Origin: Flavobacterium davisii
GTDB lineage: Bacteria; Bacteroidota; Bacteroidia; Flavobacteriales; Flavobacteriaceae
Assembly (NCBI RefSeq): GCF_019565505.1
Contig: NZ_CP067378.1
Location: 2,790,001 to 2,854,000, forward strand
Direction of reading: 5' to 3'
DNA length: 64,000 nt
This document shows, piece by piece, positions 19,377 to 28,813 of the stretch. Position numbers and translations under genes: made by a program. The notes under the pieces were generated by a model. It did not search any database. It had not been told where the DNA came from and was given only the letters and a program-made list of their open reading frames with translations. Numbering within the stretch: position 1 is the first letter of the stretch; each line of letters opens with the position of its first letter.

Positions 19377-21064
19377 ATGTATAAAAAAATAATTTTATTT
19401 TGTTGTTTATTCCCTTCAATATTCTCATTTGCTCAAGAAGGAACAACAGAAGAAGCACCTAAAAAGAGTATGGAAAAGTATTTGGCTTTTTTGAGTCAAA
19501 TGGACAATGGTATTTGAATGATAAAGAGTTGAAAATTAATCATCCTGATTATCCAATACGTTCAAATAATTATTTAGGACTTAATTATAATTACAAACGA
19601 TTTACTGTAGGTGTTCAAACAGAATCTTATGTTGATAATGCGTTGTTGAATTTTAATCCCAAATATGAAAAAACAAATATTGGGACCTATTTTTTAAATT
19701 ATAAATCAAATAAATTAGATGTAACAGCAGGTTATTTTTATCAACAATTTGGTAGCGGTTTGATTCTAAGAACTTGGGAAGATAGAGCTTTAGGAATTAA
19801 TAACGCTTTAAGAGGAGGTAAAATAAGTTATAAGCCATTTGATTTTATTTCATTAACGGCATTATATGGTAAACAACGAACAGGTTTTGAAGTAGCAAAT
19901 TCGGATATTTATGGTTTTAATACAGATATTGATATCACCAATTTATTTAATGAAGACTATTTTACACTTGAGATTGGTTTTAGTTATGTAGGTAGAAATG
20001 AATTAACAGACGTAATTCGCCCTAAATTTTTGAGTTTAACAAATGCTTATTCAGGTAGATTAAATTTTTCAAAAGGAGCCTTTTATATTGCTACAGAATA
20101 TGATTATAAGTCGCCTGATGCTATAGTAGAATTTGGGGAAATAGAAGAAGATTTTATAAAATCAGGGTCTGCTCTTTTAATAAATACTGGATTTTCAAAA
20201 AAAGGATTTGGTATTGATGCAACGTTTAGAAGATTAGAAAATATGAGCTTCTTTTCAGAGAGAAAAGCAAAAGGTAATTCGTACAATGACAAAATAATAA
20301 ATTTTGTTCCTAGTTTAACAAAACAACATCATAATAATTTAGCCAATATTTATGTTTATCAAGCACAATCTAATGTTTCAATGCCAGATGAAGCAATTTT
20401 AAAAGCAGGAGAAATAGGAGGGCAAATAGATATATTTTATAACTTTAAAAAAGGATCTAGTTTAGGAGGTAAATATGGAACAAAAATAGCTTTAAACGCA
20501 TCTAGTTGGTTTGGTTTGGCAGGCAAATATTCTTTTTATAATCCTAGAGATTATAAAACTGATTTTTTTAGTTTGGGACAAAAATATTTTACTGATTACA
20601 ATATAGAAATTGATAAAAAAATTAATGATAATCTCACAATGAATTTTGTTTATATAAATCAGTATTATAATAAAAAGTTGATTGAAGAAACTTATGGACT
20701 TGTTAAGACTAATAACATAGGTTTAGAAGGAACTTATAAGTTTAAAAATAAAAATCAGTCATTAAGAATTTTAGCAGAACATCTTTGGGCTGATTCTGAT
20801 AAAAAGAATTGGGGAGGAGGTACTTTTGAATTTAATTTTAATCAAAAAATTTCTTTATATCTAACAGATCTTTATAATTATGGTAATGAAGATGTAGAAA
20901 AACGTCAACATTATTATAGTTTTGGTGGTGTGTTTAGACAAAAATCAACCCGTATTCAATTAGCTTATGGAAGGCAAAGAGGAGGTTTAATGTGTGTAGG
21001 AGGTGTTTGCAGAATGGTTCCTGAAAGTAGTGGATTGTCATTAAATATCAACACTGCTTTTTAA
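19377..21064 (+). CDS. DUF6029 family outer-membrane beta-barrel protein (frameshift)
   Basis: A predicted outer-membrane protein of about 562 residues. The start at 19377 gives the signal peptide MYKKIILFCCLFPSIFSFAQ; one A is missing from the A4 run near 19474, and restoring it joins the leader to KVFGFFESNGQWYLND and the long barrel part. The mature region has alternating aromatic strands and the segment RTWEDRALGINNALRGGK, characteristic of DUF6029. It ends SSGLSLNINTAF, with a terminal Phe as is usual for barrel proteins. It is cotranscribed with the TlpA-like gene. Its function is unknown; the neighbours suggest a thiol-redox link. Confidence 0.85.
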
Positions 21065-21078
21065 ATAAAATAAAGAAT

Positions 21079-21121
21079 AAAAGAGCATGAATTATATTCG
21101 TATGATAAAATGCTCTTTTTC
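21079..21121. terminator. Terminator hairpin between convergent genes
   Basis: The stem AAAAGAGCAT/ATGCTCTTTT lies after the beta-barrel gene and overlaps the last codons of the convergent methyltransferase, so it probably serves the plus-strand operon. Confidence 0.75.
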
Positions 21122-21874
21122 TTGTTCCCTTCTAAAAAATACAAAACCCCATTGAAAAGTATCAATGGTAACGGTTACTTTTTCATGCTTTTTTATTGTT
21201 TCCCAAGCTTCTTCCATATCAGCAGACCAATGAATATCGTCAAATATCCAAATCGAATCGTTAGATATTGTTGGGAGTAATAAATTGAAATATTCTAGTG
21301 TAGCTTGTTTAGAGTGGTTACCGTCGAAATAGATTAGTTCAAGCCCTCTAGTCTTAAAAGGGAGAATTTGATTTAGATAATTTGAAAATTCTGTATTGTC
21401 AAAATCAATGTTGTTGAAGTTTTGCAATTGACATTGATTTATTGCAATTGCAATTATGTTTGTGCATCCTTCTAAAGTAGTAATTTTAGCTTTGGGATTG
21501 CCTAATGACAAGGCTGAGGTTGCTAATCCTAACGAAGTGCCAATTTCTAAGATAGTTTCAGGTTGAAAATAACGCACTACACGAAATAATAATTCGGCTC
21601 TTTTAGGAGAGATTCCAGCATTTTTAGCAATCGCAGAAATTGGTCTTTTATTCGATTTAAAAACACGTGAACCCGCGCCAAAATCGGTTACTTCAATGGT
21701 TTCATGGTTTTGTAAAAGACTTTTTCGGTATTCTTTTAAGATATTGTATTCAGAATAGTGGGTTTTGTCGTAAAAGCATTTGGTTACTAAACTAAATACA
21801 AAAGGGGAGTGAACTCCGTGTTGGTTGGTGGATTTCCAAAGAAATTTTAGATATGATTTTATTATTTGTAACAC
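21092..21874 (-). CDS. Class I SAM-dependent methyltransferase (Methyltransf_24 type)
   Basis: About 260 residues. I prefer the GTG at 21874 (MLQIIKSYLKFLWKSTNQHG) over the TTG at 21898, because the extra eight codons come from an intergenic repeat. The core has SAM motif I ILEIGTSLGLATSAL, an acidic motif II in TTLEGC, and LELIYFDGNHSKQ with a metal-type Asp and His, resembling O-methyltransferase-like Methyltransf_24 proteins. The N-terminal QHGVHSPFVFSLV is typical of the Bacteroidetes family. The substrate is unknown. It sits downstream of the ABC-F gene on the same strand. Confidence 0.8.
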   Translation of the reverse strand: MLQIIKSYLKFLWKSTNQHGVHSPFVFSLVTKCFYDKTHYSEYNILKEYRKSLLQNHETIEVTDFGAGSRVFKSNKRPISAIAKNAGISPKRAELLFRVVRYFQPETILEIGTSLGLATSALSLGNPKAKITTLEGCTNIIAIAINQCQLQNFNNIDFDNTEFSNYLNQILPFKTRGLELIYFDGNHSKQATLEYFNLLLPTISNDSIWIFDDIHWSADMEEAWETIKKHEKVTVTIDTFQWGFVFFRREQEKEHFIIRI

Positions 21875-21965
21875 AGCGTTTCTCAAAGTTTGCCACAAAG
21901 AAACACAAAGTAAATATAAAATAAAAACTTTGTGTGACTTTGTGAGGACTTCGTGTCACTTTGTG
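21875..21965. repeat. CTTTGTG-rich intergenic repeat
   Basis: The gap between the methyltransferase and the ABC-F gene is made of repeated CTTTGTG units and their complements (TTTGTGTGACTTTGTGAGG and similar). Strings of this kind recur in Bacteroidetes genomes, often in front of genes, and here they artificially extend the downstream open frame. No further function is visible. Confidence 0.55.
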
Positions 21966-21968
21966 AAA

Positions 21969-23842
21969 CTATTCTTCCATCTTCATAGAAAGTTCAAACC
22001 AACGTTCTTCATTAGCTTCCAATTTCTGAATTACTTTTTGCAATTCATTTGCTTTTGTTTCAATTTGGTCATCAGCCACACTTCCATTTGAAAATAAATC
22101 TTCAATTTCTTTTTTCTTAGCTTCCAAATCTTTGATTTCGCGTTCAATTTTTTGGAATTCCTTTTGTTCTTGGAAGGTTAAGCCTTGTTTAACTTGTTTT
22201 TCTTTCCAATTAGACTTCGCAGTTTGCGTTTCGTCAACTCCCCCTTTGGGGGTTGGGGGCTACTACTATCTTCATACGCTCTAAAATCAGAATAATTTCC
22301 GGGGAAATCTTCTATCTCTCCTTGTCCTCTAAATACAAATAAATGGTCTACAATTTTATCCATAAAGTAACGGTCGTGACTCACGACTAACAAACAACCG
22401 GGGTAGTCCAATAAGAAGTTTTCAAGTACATTTAGCGTTACGATATCTAAATCGTTTGTAGGCTCATCTAGTATTAAGAAATTCGGATTTTGGATTAAAA
22501 CCGTACATAGATATAAACGTTTTAATTCGCCACCGCTTAATTTTTCTACGTAGTCGTGTTGTTTTTTACGGTCAAACAAAAAGCGTTCTAATAAACCTCC
22601 TGCAGAAATCGTTCTCCCTTTGGTTAAAGGAATATATTCCCCGTATTCTTTAATAATATCAATTACTTTTTGCTCAGGCTTAGGATTGATACCCGCTTGT
22701 GTGTAGTAACCCACTTTTATGGTTTCTCCGATAACCACTTTACCGTTATCAGGTTGTATGGTTTGGGTCAGAATATTTAAGAAAGTCGATTTTCCAGTAC
22801 CATTTTTACCAATAATACCAATACGTTCACCTTTGTTAAATGTATAATCAAAACCATTTAGAATAACACGTTCATTGAATTTTTTAGAAACTTTGTGAAG
22901 CTCGATAATCTTACTTCCCATACGTTCCATATTGATTTCTAATTCCACTACGTTCTCCTTACGGCGACTCATTGCTTTTTCTTTAATCACATAAAAATCG
23001 TCTTGACGTGATTTCGATTTGGTAGTACGCGCTTTCGGTTGGCGACGCATCCATTCTAATTCTTTTACAAAAAGGTTTTGAGCCTTATCAATGCTCGCAT
23101 TTTCAGATGCAATACGCTCTTCCTTCTTTTGCAAATAATAGGAATAGTTTCCTTTGTATTGGTATATTTTTCCGTTTTCTAACTCAATGATTTCATTACA
23201 CACACGTTCCAAGAAAAAACGATCGTGTGTCACCATGAATAATGTAATGTTTTCTTTGGCAAAATAATTTTCCAACCATTCAATCATTTCTAAATCCAAG
23301 TGGTTGGTTGGCTCATCCAGAATTAATAAATCGGGTTTGTTGATTAGAATGATAGCTAATGCTAAACGCTTTTTTTGTCCACCCGACAAGTTTTTAACTT
23401 TTAGCTTTAAATCCTCTAGTTTTAGCTTGAAAAGAATTTGTTTGTATTGGGTTTCAAAATCCCAAGCATTATGGCGGTCCATATTGTCAAAAGCTTTTTG
23501 ATACGCTTCCTCATTTTCAGGATTTAAAATCGCCTTTTCATATTGTTCAATAACTTTCAGAATTTCATTGTCACTAGCAAAAATGCTTTCCTCAATAGTC
23601 AATTCGTTTTGTAAGTTAGGTTCTTGCGATAAAAAGGCCATACGGATTTCTTTTCGCATTATAATTTGACCGCTATCAGGTGTGTCTTCTCCGGTTATAA
23701 TACGAAGAATAGAGGTTTTTCCTGTTCCATTTTTAGCTACAAAAGCTATTTTTTGGTCTTTATTTATTCCAAATGATAAATCTTTAAACAAAACACGTTC
23801 GCCGTAAGATTTTGATATATTTTCAACTGAAAGGTAATTCAC
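21969..23842 (-). CDS. ABC-F family ATPase, Uup-like (frameshift)
   Basis: A soluble protein with two ABC domains and no membrane segments; ABC-F proteins act on the ribosome. The preferred start is the GTG at 23842 (MNYLSVENISKSYGE); earlier codons are hydrophobic read-through. Motifs are Walker A VAKNGTGKTS and IGKNGTGKST, signatures LSGGQKK and LSGGELKR, and two LDEPTN boxes. One G is missing in the G-run near 22240-22245; beyond it the C-terminal coiled coil (KQGLTFQEQKEFQKIEREIK to MKMEE) is restored, giving about 624 residues and a stop at 21969. A palindromic repeat encodes the linker before the coiled coil. The C-terminal coiled coil favours a Uup-like protein. Confidence 0.9.
22237..22262 (-). 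repeat. Palindromic GC-rich repeat inside the ABC-F linker
   Basis: The sense strand has TAGCCCCC, then AACCCCCAAAGGGGGAGT; the CCCCC and GGGGG arms can pair. It is read in frame as SPQPPKGG between the second ABC domain and the coiled coil. A near-identical element occurs in frame at 26194-26220 in an unrelated gene. Confidence 0.7.
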
Positions 23843-24247
23843 AACTTTTTTTAGCAAAAGTAATGTTAAATAAAACATTGCAAAATATAATATTCTAAAA
23901 ATTATAGATTAACAGTTTACTATCTTACTAAAATATTTTTCACAATATTTATTTCTTTCATGATTAAAATATTATTTTATCAAATAATTTTATACTATCC
24001 TAAGAAGAATATTCGTTTATATAATACAAAAGAGTAAAGTTAAGTTTAAAATTAGCATAGATTTTGATGTAAGAAATAAACATTGTTTTGAGAATATCAA
24101 AAAAAGTCAGATCTTGTTCAAGTAAAAAAAAGAGTCTTAAATAAAGTTAGAAAAATAGAAGAAAATAAAACGATCAATAGTTCAAAAGAATTATTCGGAA
24201 AATGATCTTCTTGATTAAAATAGAAAATTTAAAATCAAATAATAAAT
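23843..24247. other. Intergenic region, no gene seen
   Basis: About 400 bases of very AT-rich DNA between the divergent ABC-F and lipoprotein genes. All frames are broken by frequent stops and no protein remnant, RNA fold or repeat was recognised. Promoters for both flanking genes presumably lie here, but no clear TAnnTTTG match stands out. Confidence 0.5.
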
Positions 24248-24649
24248 ATGAAAAAAGTAATTATCGGAGTACTGCTAATGTCTGCTTTTATTAGCTGCAA
24301 AAAAGAATCAGAATCAAACACAAAAGAAAATGAAGTAACACAAGAAAAAGTAGATCAATACAACAAAGATGAAGTTGAAATGATTGAAAATTCTGACACT
24401 ACAAGTTACAAGAGTGTAGATGGAAAAAGAAGTTTGAAAATTATTTATACCCCAGAATTTGAAAAAGAGAAAGGATCTCTTGAAATTCAGTTAAAAGAAG
24501 GGGAGCAATTTAAACGATTAGAAAAGAAAGGAGAAGATAGTGGAAATCCTGTTTATTCAGATGGAAAAATATCTTGGATGACAAAAGAAACAGGAGGGAA
24601 AGGAACCTTAACAGAAGATAATAAGAAAATAGAATTTGTAATGCAATAA
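24248..24649 (+). CDS. Small lipoprotein, family uncertain
   Basis: A 133-residue protein with a lipoprotein signal (MKKVIIGVLLMSAFISC, lipidated Cys at 17) followed by a charged linker rich in Lys, Glu and Asn. The C-terminal 75 residues (KSVDGKRSLKIIYTPEF through EDSGNPVYSDGKISWMTK) have a spacing faintly like the MliC-type lysozyme inhibitor fold, but the cysteines expected there are absent, so I do not assign it. It stands alone with a strong terminator immediately after the stop codon. Confidence 0.75.
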   Translation: MKKVIIGVLLMSAFISCKKESESNTKENEVTQEKVDQYNKDEVEMIENSDTTSYKSVDGKRSLKIIYTPEFEKEKGSLEIQLKEGEQFKRLEKKGEDSGNPVYSDGKISWMTKETGGKGTLTEDNKKIEFVMQ

Positions 24650-24651
24650 TT

Positions 24652-24677
24652 AAAAAGCCGATTTATCGGCTTTTTTT
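24652..24677 (+). terminator. Rho-independent terminator
   Basis: AAAGCCGAT, a short AT loop and ATCGGCTTTTTTT start three bases after the lipoprotein stop codon. Confidence 0.9.
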
Positions 24678-24705
24678 ATAGAATATAAAGTTACATATTT
24701 GTATT

Positions 24706-25865
24706 ATGCAACTTTCGGTCATCATTCTCAGTTATAATGTGCGCTATTTTTTAGAGCTATGTGTCTTAAGTGTTCAAAAAGCGCTTCAAGATATTGATAG
24801 TGAAATTATAGTAGTCGATAATAATTCTTCTGATGATAGTTGTAAAATGATGAAAGAAAAATTCCCGTGAATAAAGCTTATTCAAAATGAAAAAAATTAT
24901 GGTTTTCCAAAAGGAAATAATATAGCAGTAAAACAAGCACGAGGAAAATATATTTGTATTCTAAATCCCGATACTGTTGTGGCAGAAGATACTTTTTTTA
25001 AGATATTAAACGCTAAAAATTGGAAATCAGATACAGGTATAATAGGCTGCAAGTTGATAGATGGGACGGGGAATTTTTTGCCAGAAAGTAAAAGAGGATT
25101 GCCTACTCCTTGGGTTGCCAGTACTAAAATTTTAGGATTATATAAAATATTTCCTAAGAACAAATGCTTTAATCAATACTATGCCCAACATTTGAGTGAA
25201 AATAAATCAGGGAAAATAGATGTTTTAGTTGGTGCTTTTATGGTAATGAAGCGAGAATTGTATCTAAAAGTGGGAGGGTTTGATGAAGGTTGTTTTATGT
25301 ATTCCGATGACATAGACTTAAGTTATTTGGTGCAAAAAGAAGGATTTCAAAATTATTATTACCATGATACAAGCATCATACATTATAAGGGAGAAAGTAC
25401 TTTGAGAGACAGAAAATATATCAAACATTTTAGTGATGCGATGCAGTTTTTTTATAATAAGCATTTTGGAGGGGCTTTTTTCTTTAAAATTCTAATGAAA
25501 GTAGGGGCCATATTTTTTGCATTACTAAAAAGCAAACAACAAAAACAAATTTTTTACAATATAGCGGAGTATATTTTGTATACAAAAAATGAAAAAATAG
25601 GCGAAAAAATCGCCAACGTACTAAAAAAAAATGTACACAGATTAATGATATTGAACAAAATCCCTTATTTTCGCATAGCTATCTAACTAAAAATAAAATA
25701 GAAGTTTTACTAGATAATAATAGTTTTTCTTTTAAAGAAATTATTACATTTTTAGAAAAAAATAAGAATAGTGGTTTTACCTTCAAGATTCTTCCAATGA
25801 ATTCCGATTTTATATTAGGAAGTAATAGTAGTAACGATAAAGGAGAAGTTCTTTTGTTGAGGTAA
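24706..25865 (+). CDS. Family 2 glycosyltransferase (in-frame stop and frameshift)
   Basis: A GT-A fold transferase for envelope polysaccharide. The gene starts MQLSVIILSYNVRYFLELC and has the nucleotide-sugar motif EIIVVDNNSSDDS, the NPDTVV (DxD-like) box, and the acceptor-loop GGFDEGCFMYSDDIDLSYL. The reading frame has TGA at 24868-24870 after KEKFP, where the same frame then resumes perfectly (IKLIQNEKNYGFPKGNN); a Trp codon is the simplest original. A second break, one A missing in the A9 run at 25623-25631, separates the C-terminal 75 residues ending SSNDKGEVLLLR. Repaired length is about 386. Either the sequence has errors or the gene is decaying. Confidence 0.85.
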
Positions 25866-25903
25866 AAATTATATTAAACGAAATTATTAATCAAAATAAT
25901 TGT

Positions 25904-25911
25904 TAATTTTG
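25904..25911 (+). promoter_or_regulatory. Probable -7 promoter element for the E2 gene
   Basis: TAATTTTG fits the Bacteroidetes -7 consensus TAnnTTTG, 38 bases ahead of the start codon. No convincing -33 TTG was seen at the expected distance. Confidence 0.5.
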
Positions 25912-25948
25912 CAATTTAGATAAGAAAACACAACTTGAGTTTAAAGAT

Positions 25949-27257
25949 ATGGCAAAGTTTGAATTGAAATTACCCAAGATGGGTGAGAGTGTTGCAGAAG
26001 CAACTGTAACCAATTGGTTAAAAAATGTGGGCGACCACATTGATATGGATGAAGCGGTACTTGAAATAGCTACTGATAAAGTAGATAGTGAAGTGCCAAG
26101 TGAGGTAGCAGGAACGTTAGTTGAGATTTTATTTCAAAAAGACGATGTGGTACAAGTAGGTCAAACCATTGCTATTATTCAAACTGAAGGAGATAGCCCC
26201 CTAACCTCGCAAGGGGGAACAACTACCGCAACTGAAGCGCCAGTAGCTGTAGCAGTTAGTGAAGTAACTAAAGCGGTTGAAGTGGCTAAAGAAACAGTTG
26301 CTTCAGTAGATTTTTCAGCTTCTGATAAATTCTTTTCACCATTAGTGAAAAATATTGCAAAAGAAGAAGGTGTTTCTTTAGTAGAATTAGAGTCTATACA
26401 AGGTACAGGTAAAGAAGGACGTGTAAATAAAGAAGATATTCTAAATTATATCAAAAATAGAGGAGATCAGTCAGTAGTATCTACAGTTGTAAAAGCAACA
26501 CCAGTTGCTACAGCTTCTGCTATACAAGCCGTTCCAGTATCGGTAAACGGTGCGGATGAAATGGTAGAAATGGATAGAATGCGTAAACTTATTTCTAAAT
26601 ACATGGTGGAGTCCGTTCAGACTTCAGCTCACGTACAGTCATTTATTGAAGTAGATGTTACAAATATTGTGAAATGGAGAGATAAGGTTAAAAATGCTTT
26701 CGAAAAAGAGAAGGAGAAAAGTTAACTTTTACTCCAATCTTTATGGAGGCTGTTGCTAAAGCATTACGCGATTTTCCGGTATGAATATTTCAGTAGATGG
26801 AGACTATATCATTAAAAAGAAAAATATTAATTTAGGTATGGCGGCTGCATTGCCTAACGGAAACCTAATTGTGCCTGTAATTAAAAATGCAGATCAGTTA
26901 AATTTAGTAGGAATGACTAAAGCGGTAAATGATTTAGGTAACCGTGCTAAAGCAGGTAAGTTAAAACCTGATGATACACAAGGAGGAACTTATACTGTAA
27001 CCAATGTAGGATCCTTTGGGTCAGTATTTGGAACGCCTATTATAAATCAACCACAAGTTGGTATTTTAGCCTTAGGAGCCATTCGTAAAGTACCTGCTGT
27101 TATTGAAACGCCAGAAGGAGATTTTATTGGGATCCGTCAAAAAATGTTCCTTTCACATTCATACGACCACAGAGTGGTAGATGGAGCTCTTGGAGGTATG
27201 TTTGTAAAACGAGTAGCTGATATATTAGAAGCTTGGGATCTTAATCGAGAAATATAA
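25949..27257 (+). CDS. 2-oxo acid dehydrogenase E2, dihydrolipoyl acyltransferase (two frameshifts)
   Basis: The acyltransferase core of a 2-oxo acid dehydrogenase complex. The lipoyl domain (1-77) has its lipoylated lysine in EIATDKVDSEVPS, and the peripheral-subunit-binding domain is around SPLVKNIAKEEGVSLVELE. The catalytic domain ends with HSYDHRVVDGALGG, containing the active-site His and Asp. One base is missing at the A5 run 26703-26707 and one G in CCGG at 26776-26779; together they restore about 436 residues. A palindromic GC-rich repeat is inserted in frame in the first linker. Branched-chain or 2-oxoglutarate specificity cannot be told; no E1 or E3 gene is adjacent. Confidence 0.92.
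26194..26220 (+). repeat. Palindromic GC-rich repeat inside the E2 linker
   Basis: TAGCCCCCTAACC then TCGCAAGGGGGAAC has pairing CCCCC/GGGGG arms and is read in frame as SPLTSQGG between the lipoyl and subunit-binding domains. It matches the element in the ABC-F gene at 22237-22262 in sequence, orientation to the gene and reading frame. Confidence 0.7.
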
Positions 27258-27276
27258 TTTGTTATATAAATAAAAT

Positions 27277-27311
27277 AAAAATCCAAATAAGGAAACTTAT
27301 TTGGATTTTTT
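27277..27311. terminator. Rho-independent terminator
   Basis: AAAAATCCAAATAA and TTATTTGGATTTTTT flank a short GGAAAC loop, 20 bases after the E2 stop codon. Confidence 0.9.
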
Positions 27312-27325
27312 GTTTTCCAGATTTA

Positions 27326-27333
27326 TATCTTTG
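27326..27333 (+). promoter_or_regulatory. Promoter -7 element for the exonuclease gene
   Basis: TATCTTTG matches TAnnTTTG exactly. A TTG at 27301-27303, 22 bases upstream and inside the preceding terminator stem, could be the -33 element. The start codon follows 24 bases downstream. Confidence 0.6.
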
Positions 27334-27357
27334 TACTATTAACCGAATAATAAATTA

Positions 27358-28131
27358 ATGGAGTTAAAATTAAATCGTCCGATTTGTTTTTTTGACTTAG
27401 AAACTACAGGGACAGATATTTCAAAAGATCGAATTGTTGAAATTTCAATAATAAAAGTTTTTCCAAATGGAAATAAAGAAAGTAAAACATGGTTGGTAAA
27501 TCCTACTATTCCTATTCCAGTACAAGCAGCTGCCATTCATGGTATTTCAGATCAAAAAGTAGCAAATGAGCCTACTTTTTCAGAATTAGCTAGTCAAGTA
27601 CATAGTATGATAAAAGATTCTGATTTAGCAGGATTTAATTCGGATCGTTTTGATATTCCTTTATTAGCAGAAGAATTACTACGTGCAGGAGTTGATTTTG
27701 ATATGAAAAATAGAGTTTCTGTTGATGTTCAAACTATTTTTCATAAAAAAGAAGAACGTACATTGAGTGCTGCATACAAATTCTATTGCAATCAATCTTT
27801 GGAAAATGCACATAGCGCAGAAGCGGATACCAATGCCACTTACGAAATCTTGAAAGCACAGCTAGATCGTTATCCTGATTTAGAAAACGATATGAAGATA
27901 TTGTCAGAGTATACAACCCGTAAAAAATCAGTTGATTTTGCAGGTTTTATTGCTTTAAATGAAAAAGGACAAGAAATCTTTGCTTTTGGTAAACATAAAG
28001 GAGCCTTAGTTGAAGAGGTTTTTGATAAAGAACCGTGGTATTTTGGATGGATCCAAAATGCTGATTTTCCTTTATACACTAAAAAAGTATTAACAGGGAT
28101 TAAATTGAGAAAATTAAATACAAAACAGTAA
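27358..28131 (+). CDS. DnaQ-like 3'-5' exonuclease
   Basis: A 257-residue exonuclease of the DEDDh class (DNA polymerase III epsilon-like). Exo motif I is FFDLETTGTD (residues 11-20, metal-binding Asp and Glu), motif II is around DLAGFNSDRFDIPLLAEEL, and motif III is HSAEADTNATYEIL with the catalytic His and Asp. The C-terminal part has FAFGKHKGALVEEV, the small DUF3820-like extension seen in many Bacteroidetes homologues. It has its own promoter after a terminator. It likely trims or proofreads DNA; without a polymerase neighbour its exact role is uncertain. Confidence 0.9.
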   Translation: MELKLNRPICFFDLETTGTDISKDRIVEISIIKVFPNGNKESKTWLVNPTIPIPVQAAAIHGISDQKVANEPTFSELASQVHSMIKDSDLAGFNSDRFDIPLLAEELLRAGVDFDMKNRVSVDVQTIFHKKEERTLSAAYKFYCNQSLENAHSAEADTNATYEILKAQLDRYPDLENDMKILSEYTTRKKSVDFAGFIALNEKGQEIFAFGKHKGALVEEVFDKEPWYFGWIQNADFPLYTKKVLTGIKLRKLNTKQ

Positions 28132-28202
28132 AAAGTGAAGCGTGATTAGCGCATAGTGAATAGGAGCTAATTACGGATCACTTATCACTAATTACTTGAG
28201 AA

Positions 28203-28813
28203 ATGAAAATAATCTGTATAGGTCGTAATTATACTGACCATATTGCTGAACTTAATAATGAACGTCCGATTGAGCCAGTAGTTTTTATGAAACCGGATAC
28301 CGCTATTTTGCCCAAACAGTTTCCTTTTGTCTTGCCTGATTTTAGTGATGATATTCATCATGAAGTAGAAGTTTTGGTTAAAATAAATAAAGTAGGAAAG
28401 TATATTGATGCTAAATTTGCTCATAAATATTATGAGGAAATAGGTTTAGGAATTGATTTTACTGCCCGAGATTTACAAGCAAAATTAAAAGAGAAAGGTT
28501 TACCGTGGGAAATAGCAAAAGCATTTGACGGTTCAGCGGTAATAGGTGACTTTTTATCGAAAAAAATTTTAGTTCGTTAGAAAATATTAACTTTGAATTA
28601 AGAAATAACTCACAAATTGTTCAACAAGGCAATACAAATCAAATGCTTTGGAAGATAGATGAAATCATTGCTTACGTTTCGCAATATTTTACTTTAAAAA
28701 CAGGTGATGTTATTTTTACGGGAACTCCTGCAGGAGTTGCTAAAGTAAATCCAAATGATATTTTGGAAGGATATTTAGAAAATAAACAACTATTTAAGAT
28801 TCAGGTTAAATAA
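28203..28813 (+). CDS. Fumarylacetoacetate hydrolase family enzyme (frameshift)
   Basis: A protein of about 203 residues of the FAH/YcgM family, which hydrolyse or decarboxylate acylpyruvates and related 2-oxo acids using Mg2+. Visible parts are MKIICIGRNYTDHIAELNNE, the metal-site region DIHHEVEVLVKI with the conserved glutamates, GIDFTARDLQ, and TGDVIFTGTPAGVAKV near the C-terminus. One A is missing from the A7 run at 28560-28566; the second part then continues to TAA at 28811. That stop overlaps the start of the Hpt gene (TAATG), indicating coupling. The physiological substrate is not predictable. Confidence 0.9.

Noticed and set aside
21655..21675. parS-like site (ACACGTGAA) near 21660
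   Set aside because: It lacks the palindromic GTTTCACGTGAAAC arms and lies within a coding region.
24248..24649. MliC-type lysozyme inhibitor
   Set aside because: The spacing is faintly similar but the characteristic cysteines and core motif are missing.
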